Positions 8,850 through 17,179 of a DNA stretch of 41,086 nucleotides are shown here, one piece after another. The notes under the pieces were generated by a model. The model saw only the letters and a program-made list of their open reading frames with translations, did not search any database and was not told the DNA's origin. The position numbers and the translations under genes were made by a program. How positions within the stretch are numbered: position 1 is the stretch's first letter; every line of letters starts with the position of its first letter. This stretch comes from a gamma proteobacterium endosymbiont of Lamellibrachia anaximandri (GTDB lineage: Bacteria > Pseudomonadota > Gammaproteobacteria > Chromatiales > Chromatiaceae): positions 1 through 41,086 of the forward strand of contig JAESPE010000024.1 in assembly GCA_016756835.1 (NCBI GenBank). Reading direction: 5' to 3'.

Positions 8850-10388
8850 ATGCCAGGCTTAAAAAAAGCATCCATAGTGCTGGTTGTACTCAGCATCATG
8901 AACTCGATTGCAGGCTATCTGCGCGAGATCGTTGTCGCGGCATCATTTGGCGCGGGATCTGTTACTGACGCTTTTTTCAGCAGCTACGCATTTGTCATGA
9001 CTGTCAATGATCTCCTGATCACTGCCGCCCTGACAGCTTCCATCATCCCGTCACTCGGTCACTTTGGCGAACAACTAAAAAAGCAGGGTCAACTCCTCTC
9101 CACTGCATTGACTATCGTAATCTCTGCATCCGCCCTTCTCGCACTGCTGCTAAGCACACTCTTCCCTCTGATCATTGCAGAACTCGTCCCTGGACTGGGG
9201 GAAGCAGAACTCACCAGTGCAACATTTCATGGCCGCTGGCTAGTCTGGCTACTGCCTGCTTACAGCTTGTATTTTCTCTTCAGTCTCACGCTCAATGCCG
9301 GACATCGCTTTATCGCACCTGGACTTGCATGGCTTGGCATCAATGTAATATTCACCATTGTTGTCATTTCAACTGCCGATCAACTGGGAGACAAGTCTCT
9401 GCTGGTTGGCGTGATGACCGGACCCATGCTTATGGCAGCACTGCTGGGCATAACCGTTATGCGACGGGTTCCTATAAAGCCCTCCCTTGTCAGTCTTTCT
9501 GCAGCGCCCGTTCGGCATGCCTGGAAACTTGCGCGGCCAGTCATTATGTCGTTGGGAGTTGGCAGCAGCCTTGGTCTTCTGATGATCTCCCACCTGGCCG
9601 TACGGGGATATGGCTCTTTCAACGGTACCGGCTCCGTCTCGGCCCTGACCTATGCTTTCCGCATCTACGAAGTCCCTTTGACATTGGCAGCCCATGTGGC
9701 CGGTACGCTGATATTGCCCATTATGGTCAAATACTACGCTGATAAAGACTGGGACAAGATCGCCCTGCTATCCCGCCAACTCGTTTTCTGGGGCGCCATG
9801 CTTTTGATCCCCGCCAGCATGCTGATCTTTTTTGAAGCCGAGATTCTCGTGCGCCTGCTTCTTGAGAGAAAAAACTTTACCCCGGATGATTCAGCATTGA
9901 CTGCCAGCGCCCTGCGCGGTTTTGCCCCCGCGATTGTTTTTGAAGCCGTCTTTGTCGTTTATTACAGAATATTCTATGCCCTTCACAGACCCCAAATACC
10001 CATCATCATCAGCCTGATCTCATTGACCATTCTATTTGCTGCCTTGCAGATCCAAGGCACCAATAGCACGGTGGAAAGTACCTCTCTCACTCTGTCCATC
10101 AGCTTCTTTGCCGCCAGTATCGCTGTCTTTTTCTTTATCCATCGTATTGCTGAAGCTGATGTTCTGCCTGACTTCCGTGAGGCCATTTGGCTTTTTCTCA
10201 CAGGTGCGGGAATTGCATATGTCTGGCATTATCTCTCCACGACCGGCAGTGCGGACTTTCTGTCGGCAATGGTTCGCGGCATTACGCTGCCCTCTCTCTT
10301 TTGGGGCATACTGCTCTGGATATTTCCTGAACAGCGGCATCGATTAATGCGTTTTTTTCATTTAAAAAAATCAGCGGCGATCGTCTGA
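8850..10388 (+). CDS. MurJ-like (MVF superfamily) lipid-linked glycan flippase
   Basis: This is a polytopic inner-membrane protein of 512 residues with about 13-14 hydrophobic segments. The N-terminal pattern SIAGYLREIVVAASFGAGSVTDAFF closely follows MurJ family proteins (R-D-x-x-x-A-x-x-F-G-A-G...D-A-F). Its place inside a glycan operon, and divergence from housekeeping MurJ, suggest it exports an undecaprenyl-linked oligosaccharide rather than lipid II. There is no clear ribosome-binding site before the ATG at 8850; the next Met (codon 17) would cut into the first membrane helix. It abuts the next gene directly (stop 10386-10388). Confidence 0.85.
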   Translation: MPGLKKASIVLVVLSIMNSIAGYLREIVVAASFGAGSVTDAFFSSYAFVMTVNDLLITAALTASIIPSLGHFGEQLKKQGQLLSTALTIVISASALLALLLSTLFPLIIAELVPGLGEAELTSATFHGRWLVWLLPAYSLYFLFSLTLNAGHRFIAPGLAWLGINVIFTIVVISTADQLGDKSLLVGVMTGPMLMAALLGITVMRRVPIKPSLVSLSAAPVRHAWKLARPVIMSLGVGSSLGLLMISHLAVRGYGSFNGTGSVSALTYAFRIYEVPLTLAAHVAGTLILPIMVKYYADKDWDKIALLSRQLVFWGAMLLIPASMLIFFEAEILVRLLLERKNFTPDDSALTASALRGFAPAIVFEAVFVVYYRIFYALHRPQIPIIISLISLTILFAALQIQGTNSTVESTSLTLSISFFAASIAVFFFIHRIAEADVLPDFREAIWLFLTGAGIAYVWHYLSTTGSADFLSAMVRGITLPSLFWGILLWIFPEQRHRLMRFFHLKKSAAIV

Positions 10389-11099
10389 GTGTCAGATATG
10401 GAAAGCAACAGGAAAGAGACCCAGCGCATCCTCGATACTTACCAAAAGCGAATCGATAACAAGCTGTTCGACAAGTACAGTCTCTTCTATCCCGGTGAAC
10501 TCTACATGCTGCAACACAGGGAAGAGGACATTCTGTCGATGTTGCGATCTGCCGGCTGTACCGATTTAAGTGAAAGCCGGATTCTCGAGGTCGGCTGCGG
10601 GCGTGGCATACGTCTTGCCGACTGGCTGCGCTGGGGCGCACAACAGGTTAACCTCACAGGTCTGGATCTAATGCCCGCTTTCATAGATTCAGCCAAAGCC
10701 TACCTGCCTGCTGCAGAGTTGATTGTGGGTAGCGGTGACGCTATCCCCTATCCTGACAACAGCTTCGATATTGTCGTGCAACAAACGGTTTTCACCTCAA
10801 TCAATGATAGCGGCCTGCGACAAGCCATTGCCAGTGAAATGATGAGAACTTTAAAACCAGGCGGCCTGATTCTCTGGTACGACTTTCGCTATCCCAACCC
10901 GAAAAACAAGGATGTCTGGCCTGTGGGGAAAAAGGAGATCAAGTTACTCTTTGACGGCTGTGACTGCAGAGTAAAATCGGTAACGCTCGCGCCTCCCCTG
11001 ACAAGACGCGTAGCAAAACTCTCGTTTACACTCTGCCGCCTGCTCGAGCGCATCCCTCTTCTTCGAACCCACTATCTGGCGCTGATTCGGAAACCCTGA
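10389..11099 (+). CDS. Class I SAM-dependent methyltransferase
   Basis: The protein of up to 236 residues has a Rossmann-type SAM-binding domain: motif I EVGCGRG near residue 61, the acidic loop L-T-G-L-D-L near 90, and the post-I segment IPYPDNSFDIVV near 118. It is of the Methyltransf_11 type; substrate unknown. The position between a flippase and a glycosyltransferase suggests a glycan or lipid-linked sugar. The GTG at 10389 directly follows the previous stop; the ATG at 10398 is an equally plausible start three codons later. The next gene begins two bases after its stop. Confidence 0.82.
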   Translation: MSDMESNRKETQRILDTYQKRIDNKLFDKYSLFYPGELYMLQHREEDILSMLRSAGCTDLSESRILEVGCGRGIRLADWLRWGAQQVNLTGLDLMPAFIDSAKAYLPAAELIVGSGDAIPYPDNSFDIVVQQTVFTSINDSGLRQAIASEMMRTLKPGGLILWYDFRYPNPKNKDVWPVGKKEIKLLFDGCDCRVKSVTLAPPLTRRVAKLSFTLCRLLERIPLLRTHYLALIRKP

Positions 11100-11101
11100 A
11101 G

Positions 11102-12322
11102 ATGTCTCCGCTCGATACGATTGCTGCAATTATTTTCTGGCTGTTTCTGTTTCTGTTGGTATATGTCTACGCAGGTTACGGCTGGCTACTTGGCGCACTT
11201 GTGGCAATTCTGCCTGAAAAAAAACGTATGATGTCCCTTGATGATGAGGTCACTCTACCTTTCATTACCTTGCTGCTGACTGTCTACAATGAAGAGAGCA
11301 AGATCGCAGCCAGGCTTGATAATCTGCTGGCACAGGATTATCCATCTGACCGCCTTCAAATCCTAATCGCTTCCGATGGATCAGATGACGGGACTGAATC
11401 AATTGTTCAGGCATACGCAGGAAAACACACCTGCATACGACTCATTCAGTCTGGTGGCCGTCTTGGAAAATCCGGCACTCAGAATCTGGCTATTGGCACC
11501 ATAGCACATGGAATTGTTGTCCTTACCGACGCCGATACCCGCTTCGAAGTGGATTATTTACGCCATATTGGAGAGGCTTTTCTAATACCCGAAGTCGGCT
11601 GTGTTACGGCCAATCTGCAGTTCAAGGATGTAGGCGGCGGCGTCTCTCAAAGTCAGGGATACTACTGGTCCTATGAACTCAAACTCCGCAAACTGGAAAG
11701 CAGACTGGGTCTACTCGCCGTTTGCAGCGGACAGGCCATGGCCTTCCGAAAAGATTACTTTGTTGAACTGCCCCTTAATGTGGGTGACGACTGCATCATT
11801 CCACTCGACACAGTACTGCAGAATGCAAAGACAAAGCATGTCGACAAAGCTATTGCCTATGACATTATGGAGCATGAAAGTCGTCGCGAGTTCCACACAC
11901 GGGTACGCATGACGCTGAGAAACTGGGTTGGCACCTGGTTGCGTCCAAACCTTCTCAACCCCTTTCGCCATCCAGGATACGCATTCACCCTCTGGTCTCA
12001 TAAACTGCTTCGGTGGCTTGGTGGTCCAATCCTGTTTGCGCTGCTGATATTAAGCCTCTGGCTGGGTTTGAGAATCGATGCCTATCTCCCTGCCGCTATC
12101 GTTGCACTGCTTTTCTGCCTTGCAGGCATGATCGGCTGGCGCCTGGAAGGCAGAGAACATAACATCCCTGTTGTTGGCGCAGTTTTCAGTTTTTTTCTGG
12201 CTAACACCGGTTTTTCCATCGGCCTTTGGAAAGCATTCCGCGGCCAGCAGATTGTAGTTTACCAATCCGGGGTTTCTTCACGTCACAAATCCCCCAAACC
12301 ATCGACACAAAAAAAAGGCTAA
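11102..12322 (+). CDS. GT2 glycosyltransferase, BcsA/hyaluronan-synthase-like membrane type
   Basis: This processive-type GT2 enzyme has 406 residues: one N-terminal membrane helix (about 10-36), a cytoplasmic GT-A domain (about 53-290) and two or three C-terminal helices. Catalytic features seen are DGSDDGT at 92-98, the DAD motif (Asp143, Asp145), the acceptor-site GDD near residue 230 and an R-N-W-V-G-T-W-L segment resembling the R/QxxRW motif, though not exact. It likely adds or polymerises a sugar at the cytoplasmic face of the membrane. It lies directly before sqdB, so UDP-sulfoquinovose is one possible donor; that is inference from position only. Confidence 0.85.
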   Translation: MSPLDTIAAIIFWLFLFLLVYVYAGYGWLLGALVAILPEKKRMMSLDDEVTLPFITLLLTVYNEESKIAARLDNLLAQDYPSDRLQILIASDGSDDGTESIVQAYAGKHTCIRLIQSGGRLGKSGTQNLAIGTIAHGIVVLTDADTRFEVDYLRHIGEAFLIPEVGCVTANLQFKDVGGGVSQSQGYYWSYELKLRKLESRLGLLAVCSGQAMAFRKDYFVELPLNVGDDCIIPLDTVLQNAKTKHVDKAIAYDIMEHESRREFHTRVRMTLRNWVGTWLRPNLLNPFRHPGYAFTLWSHKLLRWLGGPILFALLILSLWLGLRIDAYLPAAIVALLFCLAGMIGWRLEGREHNIPVVGAVFSFFLANTGFSIGLWKAFRGQQIVVYQSGVSSRHKSPKPSTQKKG

Positions 12323-12328
12323 ATACGC

Positions 12329-12334
12329 TATAAT
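12329..12334 (+). promoter_or_regulatory. Possible -10 box upstream of sqdB
   Basis: A perfect TATAAT hexamer lies 88 bp before the sqdB start, in the only sizeable gap inside the + strand glycan operon. The best -35 match (TCGACA, 12302-12307) has a spacer of 21, longer than ideal, so the promoter is uncertain. Confidence 0.3.
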
Positions 12335-12352
12335 TCTCTCCTCTATCGTTTC

Positions 12353-12386
12353 TGTCAGACTATTGGCGCTTTACCGCCAACTGACA
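12353..12386 (+). other. Interrupted hairpin in the sqdB leader
   Basis: Two nested six-base stems can form: TGTCAG (12353-12358) with CTGACA (12381-12386), and TTGGCG (12363-12368) with CGCCAA (12375-12380), with a four-base bulge on the left side. No T run follows. It may end partial read-through from the GT2 gene or act as a leader structure of sqdB mRNA; function unknown. Confidence 0.45.
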
Positions 12387-12421
12387 CAAACAGTCTATTA
12401 TTCAATAAGATAGCGCATATC

Positions 12422-13588
12422 ATGAAGACAATGATTCTCGGTGGCGACGGCTTTTGCGGCTGGCCTACCTCTCTCCACCTGTCTCAGCAGGGACATGATG
12501 TCCTAATTGTCGATAACCTCTCCCGGCGGAAGATCGACGTCGAACTCGAAGTAGACTCCCTGACACCCATTGCCCCCATGTCGACTCGGCTTGCGGCCTG
12601 GAATGAGATCAGCGGCAAGACCATTGAGTTCATCGATCTGGATGTCGCCGTAGAATACGACCGGCTGGAACGACTGATCGAAGAGTACAAACCGGACTGC
12701 GTGGTGCATTTTGCCGAACAGCGCGCCGCGCCTTATTCGATGAAATCCCCCAAGCACAAACGCTATACGATGGATAACAATCTGGGGGCAACACACAATC
12801 TGCTCTGCGCCATCGTCGAGTCGGGACTCGACATTCATGTCGTCCATCTCGGCACCATGGGCGTCTACGGCTACAAAAATCATGGCGCTATGATCCCGGA
12901 AGGTTACCTGGACGTAGAGATCCCGCTGCCCGACGGAAAACGCATCGAGACGTCAATTCTACATCCGGCTGACCCCGGCAGTGTCTATCACACGACGAAG
13001 ACGATGGATCAGCTGGTTTTCTATTTCTACAACAAAAACGATGCTGTCCGCATTACCGACCTGCATCAGGGTGTCGTCTGGGGTACCAATACCGAAGAGA
13101 CCCGTCTCGACGAACGCCTGATCAACCGTTTTGACTATGACGGCGATTACGGCACCGTGCTCAATCGCTTTTTGATGCAGGCGACCATCAACTATCCATT
13201 GACCATCCACGGCACCGGCGGTCAAACCCGCGCCTTTATCCATATTCAGGATACGGTGAAATGCATCGAACTTGCGGTCAACAACCCTCCGGAGAAGGGC
13301 CAGCCGGTACAGATTTTCAACCAGCTGACCGAAACCCACAGGGTCCGGGATCTGGCCAAACTGGTCGCTGACATGACCGGGGTGGAGATGCAGAATCTTG
13401 ACAACCCACGCAAGGAAGCGGCCGAAAATGAACTTGTTGTCGATAACAAGTGTCTGCTCGATCTTGGCCTCAAACCCACCAAGCTGGCCGAAGGCCTGCT
13501 GGACGAGGTGATGGAGATCTCGAAAAAATACGCCCACCGTTGCGACAAGAGCAAGATACTCGCCCGTTCACAATGGATTAAAAAATAA
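12422..13588 (+). CDS. sqdB: UDP-sulfoquinovose synthase (SqdB/SQD1 family)
   Basis: This extended short-chain dehydrogenase/reductase makes UDP-sulfoquinovose from UDP-glucose and sulfite. In 388 residues I see the NAD motif GGDGFCG (7-13), the family stretch HFAEQRAAPYSM near 96, Thr145 (HLGTMGVYG), the catalytic pair Tyr189 and Lys193 (YHTTK), and the segments TDLHQGVVWG near 212 and HGTGGQTRAFIHIQDTV near 263. All follow plant SQD1 closely, which separates it from ordinary GalE-like epimerases. SQDG membrane lipid is the classical end product, but no SqdX/SqdD-type lipid glycosyltransferase is in this window. Surrounding genes are for surface glycan, so a sulfoquinovose-containing glycan is a serious alternative. 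Confidence 0.93.
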   Translation: MKTMILGGDGFCGWPTSLHLSQQGHDVLIVDNLSRRKIDVELEVDSLTPIAPMSTRLAAWNEISGKTIEFIDLDVAVEYDRLERLIEEYKPDCVVHFAEQRAAPYSMKSPKHKRYTMDNNLGATHNLLCAIVESGLDIHVVHLGTMGVYGYKNHGAMIPEGYLDVEIPLPDGKRIETSILHPADPGSVYHTTKTMDQLVFYFYNKNDAVRITDLHQGVVWGTNTEETRLDERLINRFDYDGDYGTVLNRFLMQATINYPLTIHGTGGQTRAFIHIQDTVKCIELAVNNPPEKGQPVQIFNQLTETHRVRDLAKLVADMTGVEMQNLDNPRKEAAENELVVDNKCLLDLGLKPTKLAEGLLDEVMEISKKYAHRCDKSKILARSQWIKK

Positions 13589-13606
13589 CCCAACAGGATC
13601 GGGGAT

Positions 13607-14896
13607 TTGATCTACGTTCTCGGAGGTCTTGCTCTCGCCATTTGCTATACGGCTGCCGCCCTTGGCATCGCCATCTGGCAGACCGATCTGCAATGGTTTG
13701 GCGATATCACACTGGCCTGTCAGGTGACCCTCTCGCAGCTGGATCAATGCAGACTGGACACTATCGCCGTCGGCTGGGAAATCCTCGCTGGACTCTGTCT
13801 GGCGGCCCTGATGCTAATCACTACGCTGTTCCTCGCGCAGGGGCGGCAAACCGTTAATCGTTGGGCACTACCTCCCAACACCTTCGAACGTTCCATCCTC
13901 TACCGTTTGTTTATTATCGGAGTCCTCTCTCTTCTCTGCGCTCATTTTTTTACCCGTATCACCGGACCTGATCAGCTTGGCCGTCTGGCCATGATCGAAC
14001 GAGAGGGTGTCTTTACGTCTTTGGAAAACCTATGCTGGCCCATACTGCTCCAGCTGTATGTTACGGATAGATCCAGGATTGGCCGCTATTTTGCGCTGAC
14101 ACTACTGCTTGTAGTCGCTTCATTGGCCTTTTTTCGCGGCACGTTACTCTTAATACTAATTTTCGGCATAGGATTCTACCTACTGGATTTCATCTGGCGC
14201 ATACTGAACCGACGCAATCACTGGAAACGCTACCGACCAATTCTCACAGAGCGACTTATTATCGGCATTGTTGTTTCGTTGCTTCTGATCCCTGCCGTAA
14301 TAACTGACTCGGCATCCAGAAAAACCTATATCCTGTCTGGGCAATCAACAATAAATACCTCCTCTGCAGCCAGACAGCCTGCCTCTTCTCTGCAAACGCC
14401 TGATCCCAACATCACACAAAAACCCCTTCTTCCCACAGGTTTGAGAGAGCGGCAGATTATGCAGCGAATCATGTCCCCACTCTACCATGCAAGCATGGCC
14501 AGGAAGCTTGCTGACACTGTTCCACCACCAACCGCATGGGACGGTCTTGCCAGAAAATTACGTCTATCCAACCAGCCAAATCTTAATGAGCACCTCTATC
14601 ATGCCATCTATCCCAGCCACCCAGCAGGTCAAACAACAAGCCTGTTTTTTGGAGAAGGGGCCGCATGGTCATCAGCTCCACCTCTCTTTTGGATCGTTTC
14701 AGCCGTGCTGTTTCTCTTTCTTCTCGCACTGGCAGGAGAGCGTGTTGGGATTCCTATCGGACTTCTGGTTGGGCTGGCTATTTGGCGTGGTTACACGGGA
14801 GGGCTCATCGACATTCTCCCCTCTCTCATGCTGCAAATTATCGCCATCACGCTGATAGCCAAGCCTTGGATGAAGCGCATGGGAGCACTCAGATGA
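13607..14896 (+). CDS. Polytopic membrane protein, function unrecognised (possible polymerase)
   Basis: I do not recognise a family. The 429 residues show roughly nine hydrophobic segments: about 1-25, 57-80, 98-118, a cluster at 140-200, one near 220-240, and three in the last 90 residues. A long polar, probably periplasmic loop of about 110 residues (near 245-355) is rich in Ser, Thr, Pro and Gln. This topology recalls Wzy-type polymerases, and the location 18 bp after sqdB in a glycan operon fits, but no signature residue supports it. The start is a TTG at 13607 behind a purine-rich GGATCGGGGAT stretch. The stop overlaps the next start (ATGA). Confidence 0.6.
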   Translation: MIYVLGGLALAICYTAAALGIAIWQTDLQWFGDITLACQVTLSQLDQCRLDTIAVGWEILAGLCLAALMLITTLFLAQGRQTVNRWALPPNTFERSILYRLFIIGVLSLLCAHFFTRITGPDQLGRLAMIEREGVFTSLENLCWPILLQLYVTDRSRIGRYFALTLLLVVASLAFFRGTLLLILIFGIGFYLLDFIWRILNRRNHWKRYRPILTERLIIGIVVSLLLIPAVITDSASRKTYILSGQSTINTSSAARQPASSLQTPDPNITQKPLLPTGLRERQIMQRIMSPLYHASMARKLADTVPPPTAWDGLARKLRLSNQPNLNEHLYHAIYPSHPAGQTTSLFFGEGAAWSSAPPLFWIVSAVLFLFLLALAGERVGIPIGLLVGLAIWRGYTGGLIDILPSLMLQIIAITLIAKPWMKRMGALR

Positions 14897-15411
14897 AAGG
14901 CCTTCAACGCCACCTGTTACAACTGATGATATTACTGCTGATTGGTCTGACCTTACTCCAGTCAACCTGGGTTTATCTACAGATAGACGGCGCACATCGT
15001 CTACGGGTGACGTACCATCAGCACCTACCCCCTAACTGCTTTCCTTTAGAAATCCAAAGACGACTACAGCAACACCTGATCAAAGACGTCCCAGGCATAA
15101 CCTCAAACCAAATCGTCATCTCAAGTTTTGCAGATAAGCTCCATCTATCGCTACCAGAGATTTCAAAACCAAGGGACTTCTATGTGAACCTGGAAAACAC
15201 CCTGAATGAACAGATAAAATGTCTTTCTAACGAGATGTTTTCGCTGGAAGAGACGAACATACGCCAGTATGGTTTCAGGCTAAATAAAGTCGAGTCCATC
15301 CAGGTCAATTCGCCCCGTACATTGGATTACGTCAGCATACTGATCAACATCATTTTCTGTCTCTTTCTTGCCCGGCCATTTCTCAAGAAAAAAGCTCAAC
15401 CCCTAAAATAA
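14893..15411 (+). CDS. Small two-helix membrane protein, Wzz-like topology
   Basis: The protein of 172 residues has one N-terminal membrane helix (about 8-28), a polar domain of about 115 residues and one C-terminal helix (about 146-165) followed by a basic tail KKKAQPLK. This N-in/C-in arrangement matches polysaccharide chain-length regulators, but the protein is shorter and lacks motifs I could recognise. The ATG at 14893 overlaps the stop of the preceding membrane protein, which argues against the longer upstream reading frame. Coupling to that protein suggests the two work together. Confidence 0.6.
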   Translation: MKGLQRHLLQLMILLLIGLTLLQSTWVYLQIDGAHRLRVTYHQHLPPNCFPLEIQRRLQQHLIKDVPGITSNQIVISSFADKLHLSLPEISKPRDFYVNLENTLNEQIKCLSNEMFSLEETNIRQYGFRLNKVESIQVNSPRTLDYVSILINIIFCLFLARPFLKKKAQPLK

Positions 15412-15426
15412 CATTCCCGAAAATGT

Positions 15427-17061
15427 TTGTTTGACTCAAGGTATTCGATCGTGCATCTACGCAATCTCTATCTGGAGAAGCCCCAACTCATGTTGTTTGT
15501 TGGAGGCTTGCTCTACTACCTTACCTTTTTCAATTACGGCATTGTTCTGGATGATGAAGGTTTTTTTCTTATGGGAGCCTCATCGATCACCGAGGGATCC
15601 TGGCCCATTGCAGATTTCTTCTCCTACCCGCCATTGAGCTATTTTCTGCTGGCGGGCTTTAACCAGCTATTTGGCGAAGGCGTACTGACAGAACGGATTT
15701 TTCTTGTATCAATACTGCTGTTGAATGCACAGCTGTTGCTCTATATCTCCAGGTCTGCCCTGCCTGCACTCTGGGCACCACTACCCGTAATTCTCTACAC
15801 CCTTGCTCCTGGCCCCTGGTACAAGGTAATCTTTATCGCCTCAATCATCTGGGTACTGGCTAGCCTGCTCTACTATCTGAAACAACCCAACAGTAAACGT
15901 GCGGCTCTGATTGGCGTTTTGATTGGAGTCGCGTTTATATCGCGCCATCAGGCTGGAATCATCACCCTCATACTTGGCGTTGGCACTCTTCTCAGTCAGG
16001 CCATCGGCAATGAACTTGATCGAACCACCCACAATAGGCGGGAGATCTGGATTACATTCGGCAAACAGCTATTCTCCATGCTTTCACTGCTTGTCATCAT
16101 ATTGAGCCTTATGGCTCTGGCGTATGTTATTGCCGGCAAATGGGAGACACTCATCAACAATATAGACCTCTACTACTGGCAAAATCATGGCAGAGAGGTA
16201 ATGGGAAAGCAGGGGATTATTTCACAATTCAATCCATTTTCACTTTTTACCAGACCGCAAGCAGAACAGTGGTTTTACGCACTCGGTGTTGCTGGTGCAT
16301 TTACTCTTTTTCTAATTCATCTACACAAGTTTTTTCTCTCGAACACAAACCGGGTAAAAAACCAGCTCAGGCTTATCATTGCGGTAACTGCCATCGGAAC
16401 CCTGACCTATACCTACCTCTTTGTCTGGAACTCCAGAATGCTCTCCAGCTTTGCTGTAATCTACATTGTCTGGAGCATTATCCTGTCTGACATCCACATA
16501 AAATATTTACATTCAGGAAATATCAGGCTTTCGAGATGGGTGCCAATTGCCGGCATCTTCATTGTTAGCCTATTCGCTATCTGGTTCTGCCGTGTTCACA
16601 TCTACTCAGGAAGCCTGACTGTACGTTTTTTCCCAACGACCGAACTGGATCATCCACTCATGAAGGGGATGCATATCTACAGCAGGCAGCAGGCAGACAT
16701 CACACGCATGATGGAACTCACCGCTGAGAGCAAGGCCGCCACCCTCATCCCAATGTCGGAAGCAACGACCATGTCCTATCTTTCTGGTCTGAAAAATCCA
16801 ACCTTCTATCGCCTGTTTACCACCGAATTCGGCGCTCCTGGTGAACCGCAGACCGTACTGCAAGAGATAGAAAACAACTGCATAGACTATTTTATCGCCA
16901 GGCGAAAACAATTCATGGCAGGAGGGGAAACGGGTTCAAATTTACGGGTTTACGCTCCCGAGATTCGCACGCATTTAATTAAATCCTATAGCGTCACACC
17001 CCTGGGGGAAAGATTTGTCCTACTAAGCCGGATAGCAGAATGTTCGGATAGCATTCATTAG
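15427..17061 (+). CDS. GT-C fold membrane glycosyltransferase-like protein (GT39/ArnT-like)
   Basis: This integral membrane protein of about 544 residues has roughly 11 helices in the first 400 residues and a soluble C-terminal domain of about 145 residues. The first large loop carries the acidic cluster DDEGFF just after helix 1 (about residues 41-46), the position of the catalytic Asp/Asp-Glu in GT-C enzymes such as ArnT and protein mannosyltransferases, which use polyprenyl-phosphate sugars at the periplasmic face. The start is uncertain: the TTG at 15427 is listed, and an in-frame GTG at 15451 or ATG at 15490 are possible. It is the last gene of the + strand operon. Confidence 0.65.
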   Translation: MFDSRYSIVHLRNLYLEKPQLMLFVGGLLYYLTFFNYGIVLDDEGFFLMGASSITEGSWPIADFFSYPPLSYFLLAGFNQLFGEGVLTERIFLVSILLLNAQLLLYISRSALPALWAPLPVILYTLAPGPWYKVIFIASIIWVLASLLYYLKQPNSKRAALIGVLIGVAFISRHQAGIITLILGVGTLLSQAIGNELDRTTHNRREIWITFGKQLFSMLSLLVIILSLMALAYVIAGKWETLINNIDLYYWQNHGREVMGKQGIISQFNPFSLFTRPQAEQWFYALGVAGAFTLFLIHLHKFFLSNTNRVKNQLRLIIAVTAIGTLTYTYLFVWNSRMLSSFAVIYIVWSIILSDIHIKYLHSGNIRLSRWVPIAGIFIVSLFAIWFCRVHIYSGSLTVRFFPTTELDHPLMKGMHIYSRQQADITRMMELTAESKAATLIPMSEATTMSYLSGLKNPTFYRLFTTEFGAPGEPQTVLQEIENNCIDYFIARRKQFMAGGETGSNLRVYAPEIRTHLIKSYSVTPLGERFVLLSRIAECSDSIH

Positions 17062-17072
17062 AGCGGAGCAGG

Positions 17073-17092
17073 ATGACTCCAGTCATTTTTCT
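17073..17092 (+). terminator. Weak possible terminator of the + strand glycan operon
   Basis: A five-base stem ATGAC/GTCAT with a four-base loop is followed by TTTTCT, 12 bp after the stop of the GT-C gene and before the convergent DUF849 gene. The stem is short and AT-rich, so the call is tentative. Confidence 0.35.
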
Positions 17093-17179
17093 CTAGATAT
17101 AATCTCCAATTAAATCATTGCAGAAATTATACGAGATAGAGAAGAGCAGAATAAGCTGTAGTCCGCATGATGAGGTACA

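Noticed and set aside
8846-8851. TATAAT hexamer just at the flippase start
   Set aside because: It overlaps the ATG at 8850, so it could not serve as the promoter of that gene in the usual way; no matching -35 with good spacing was seen.
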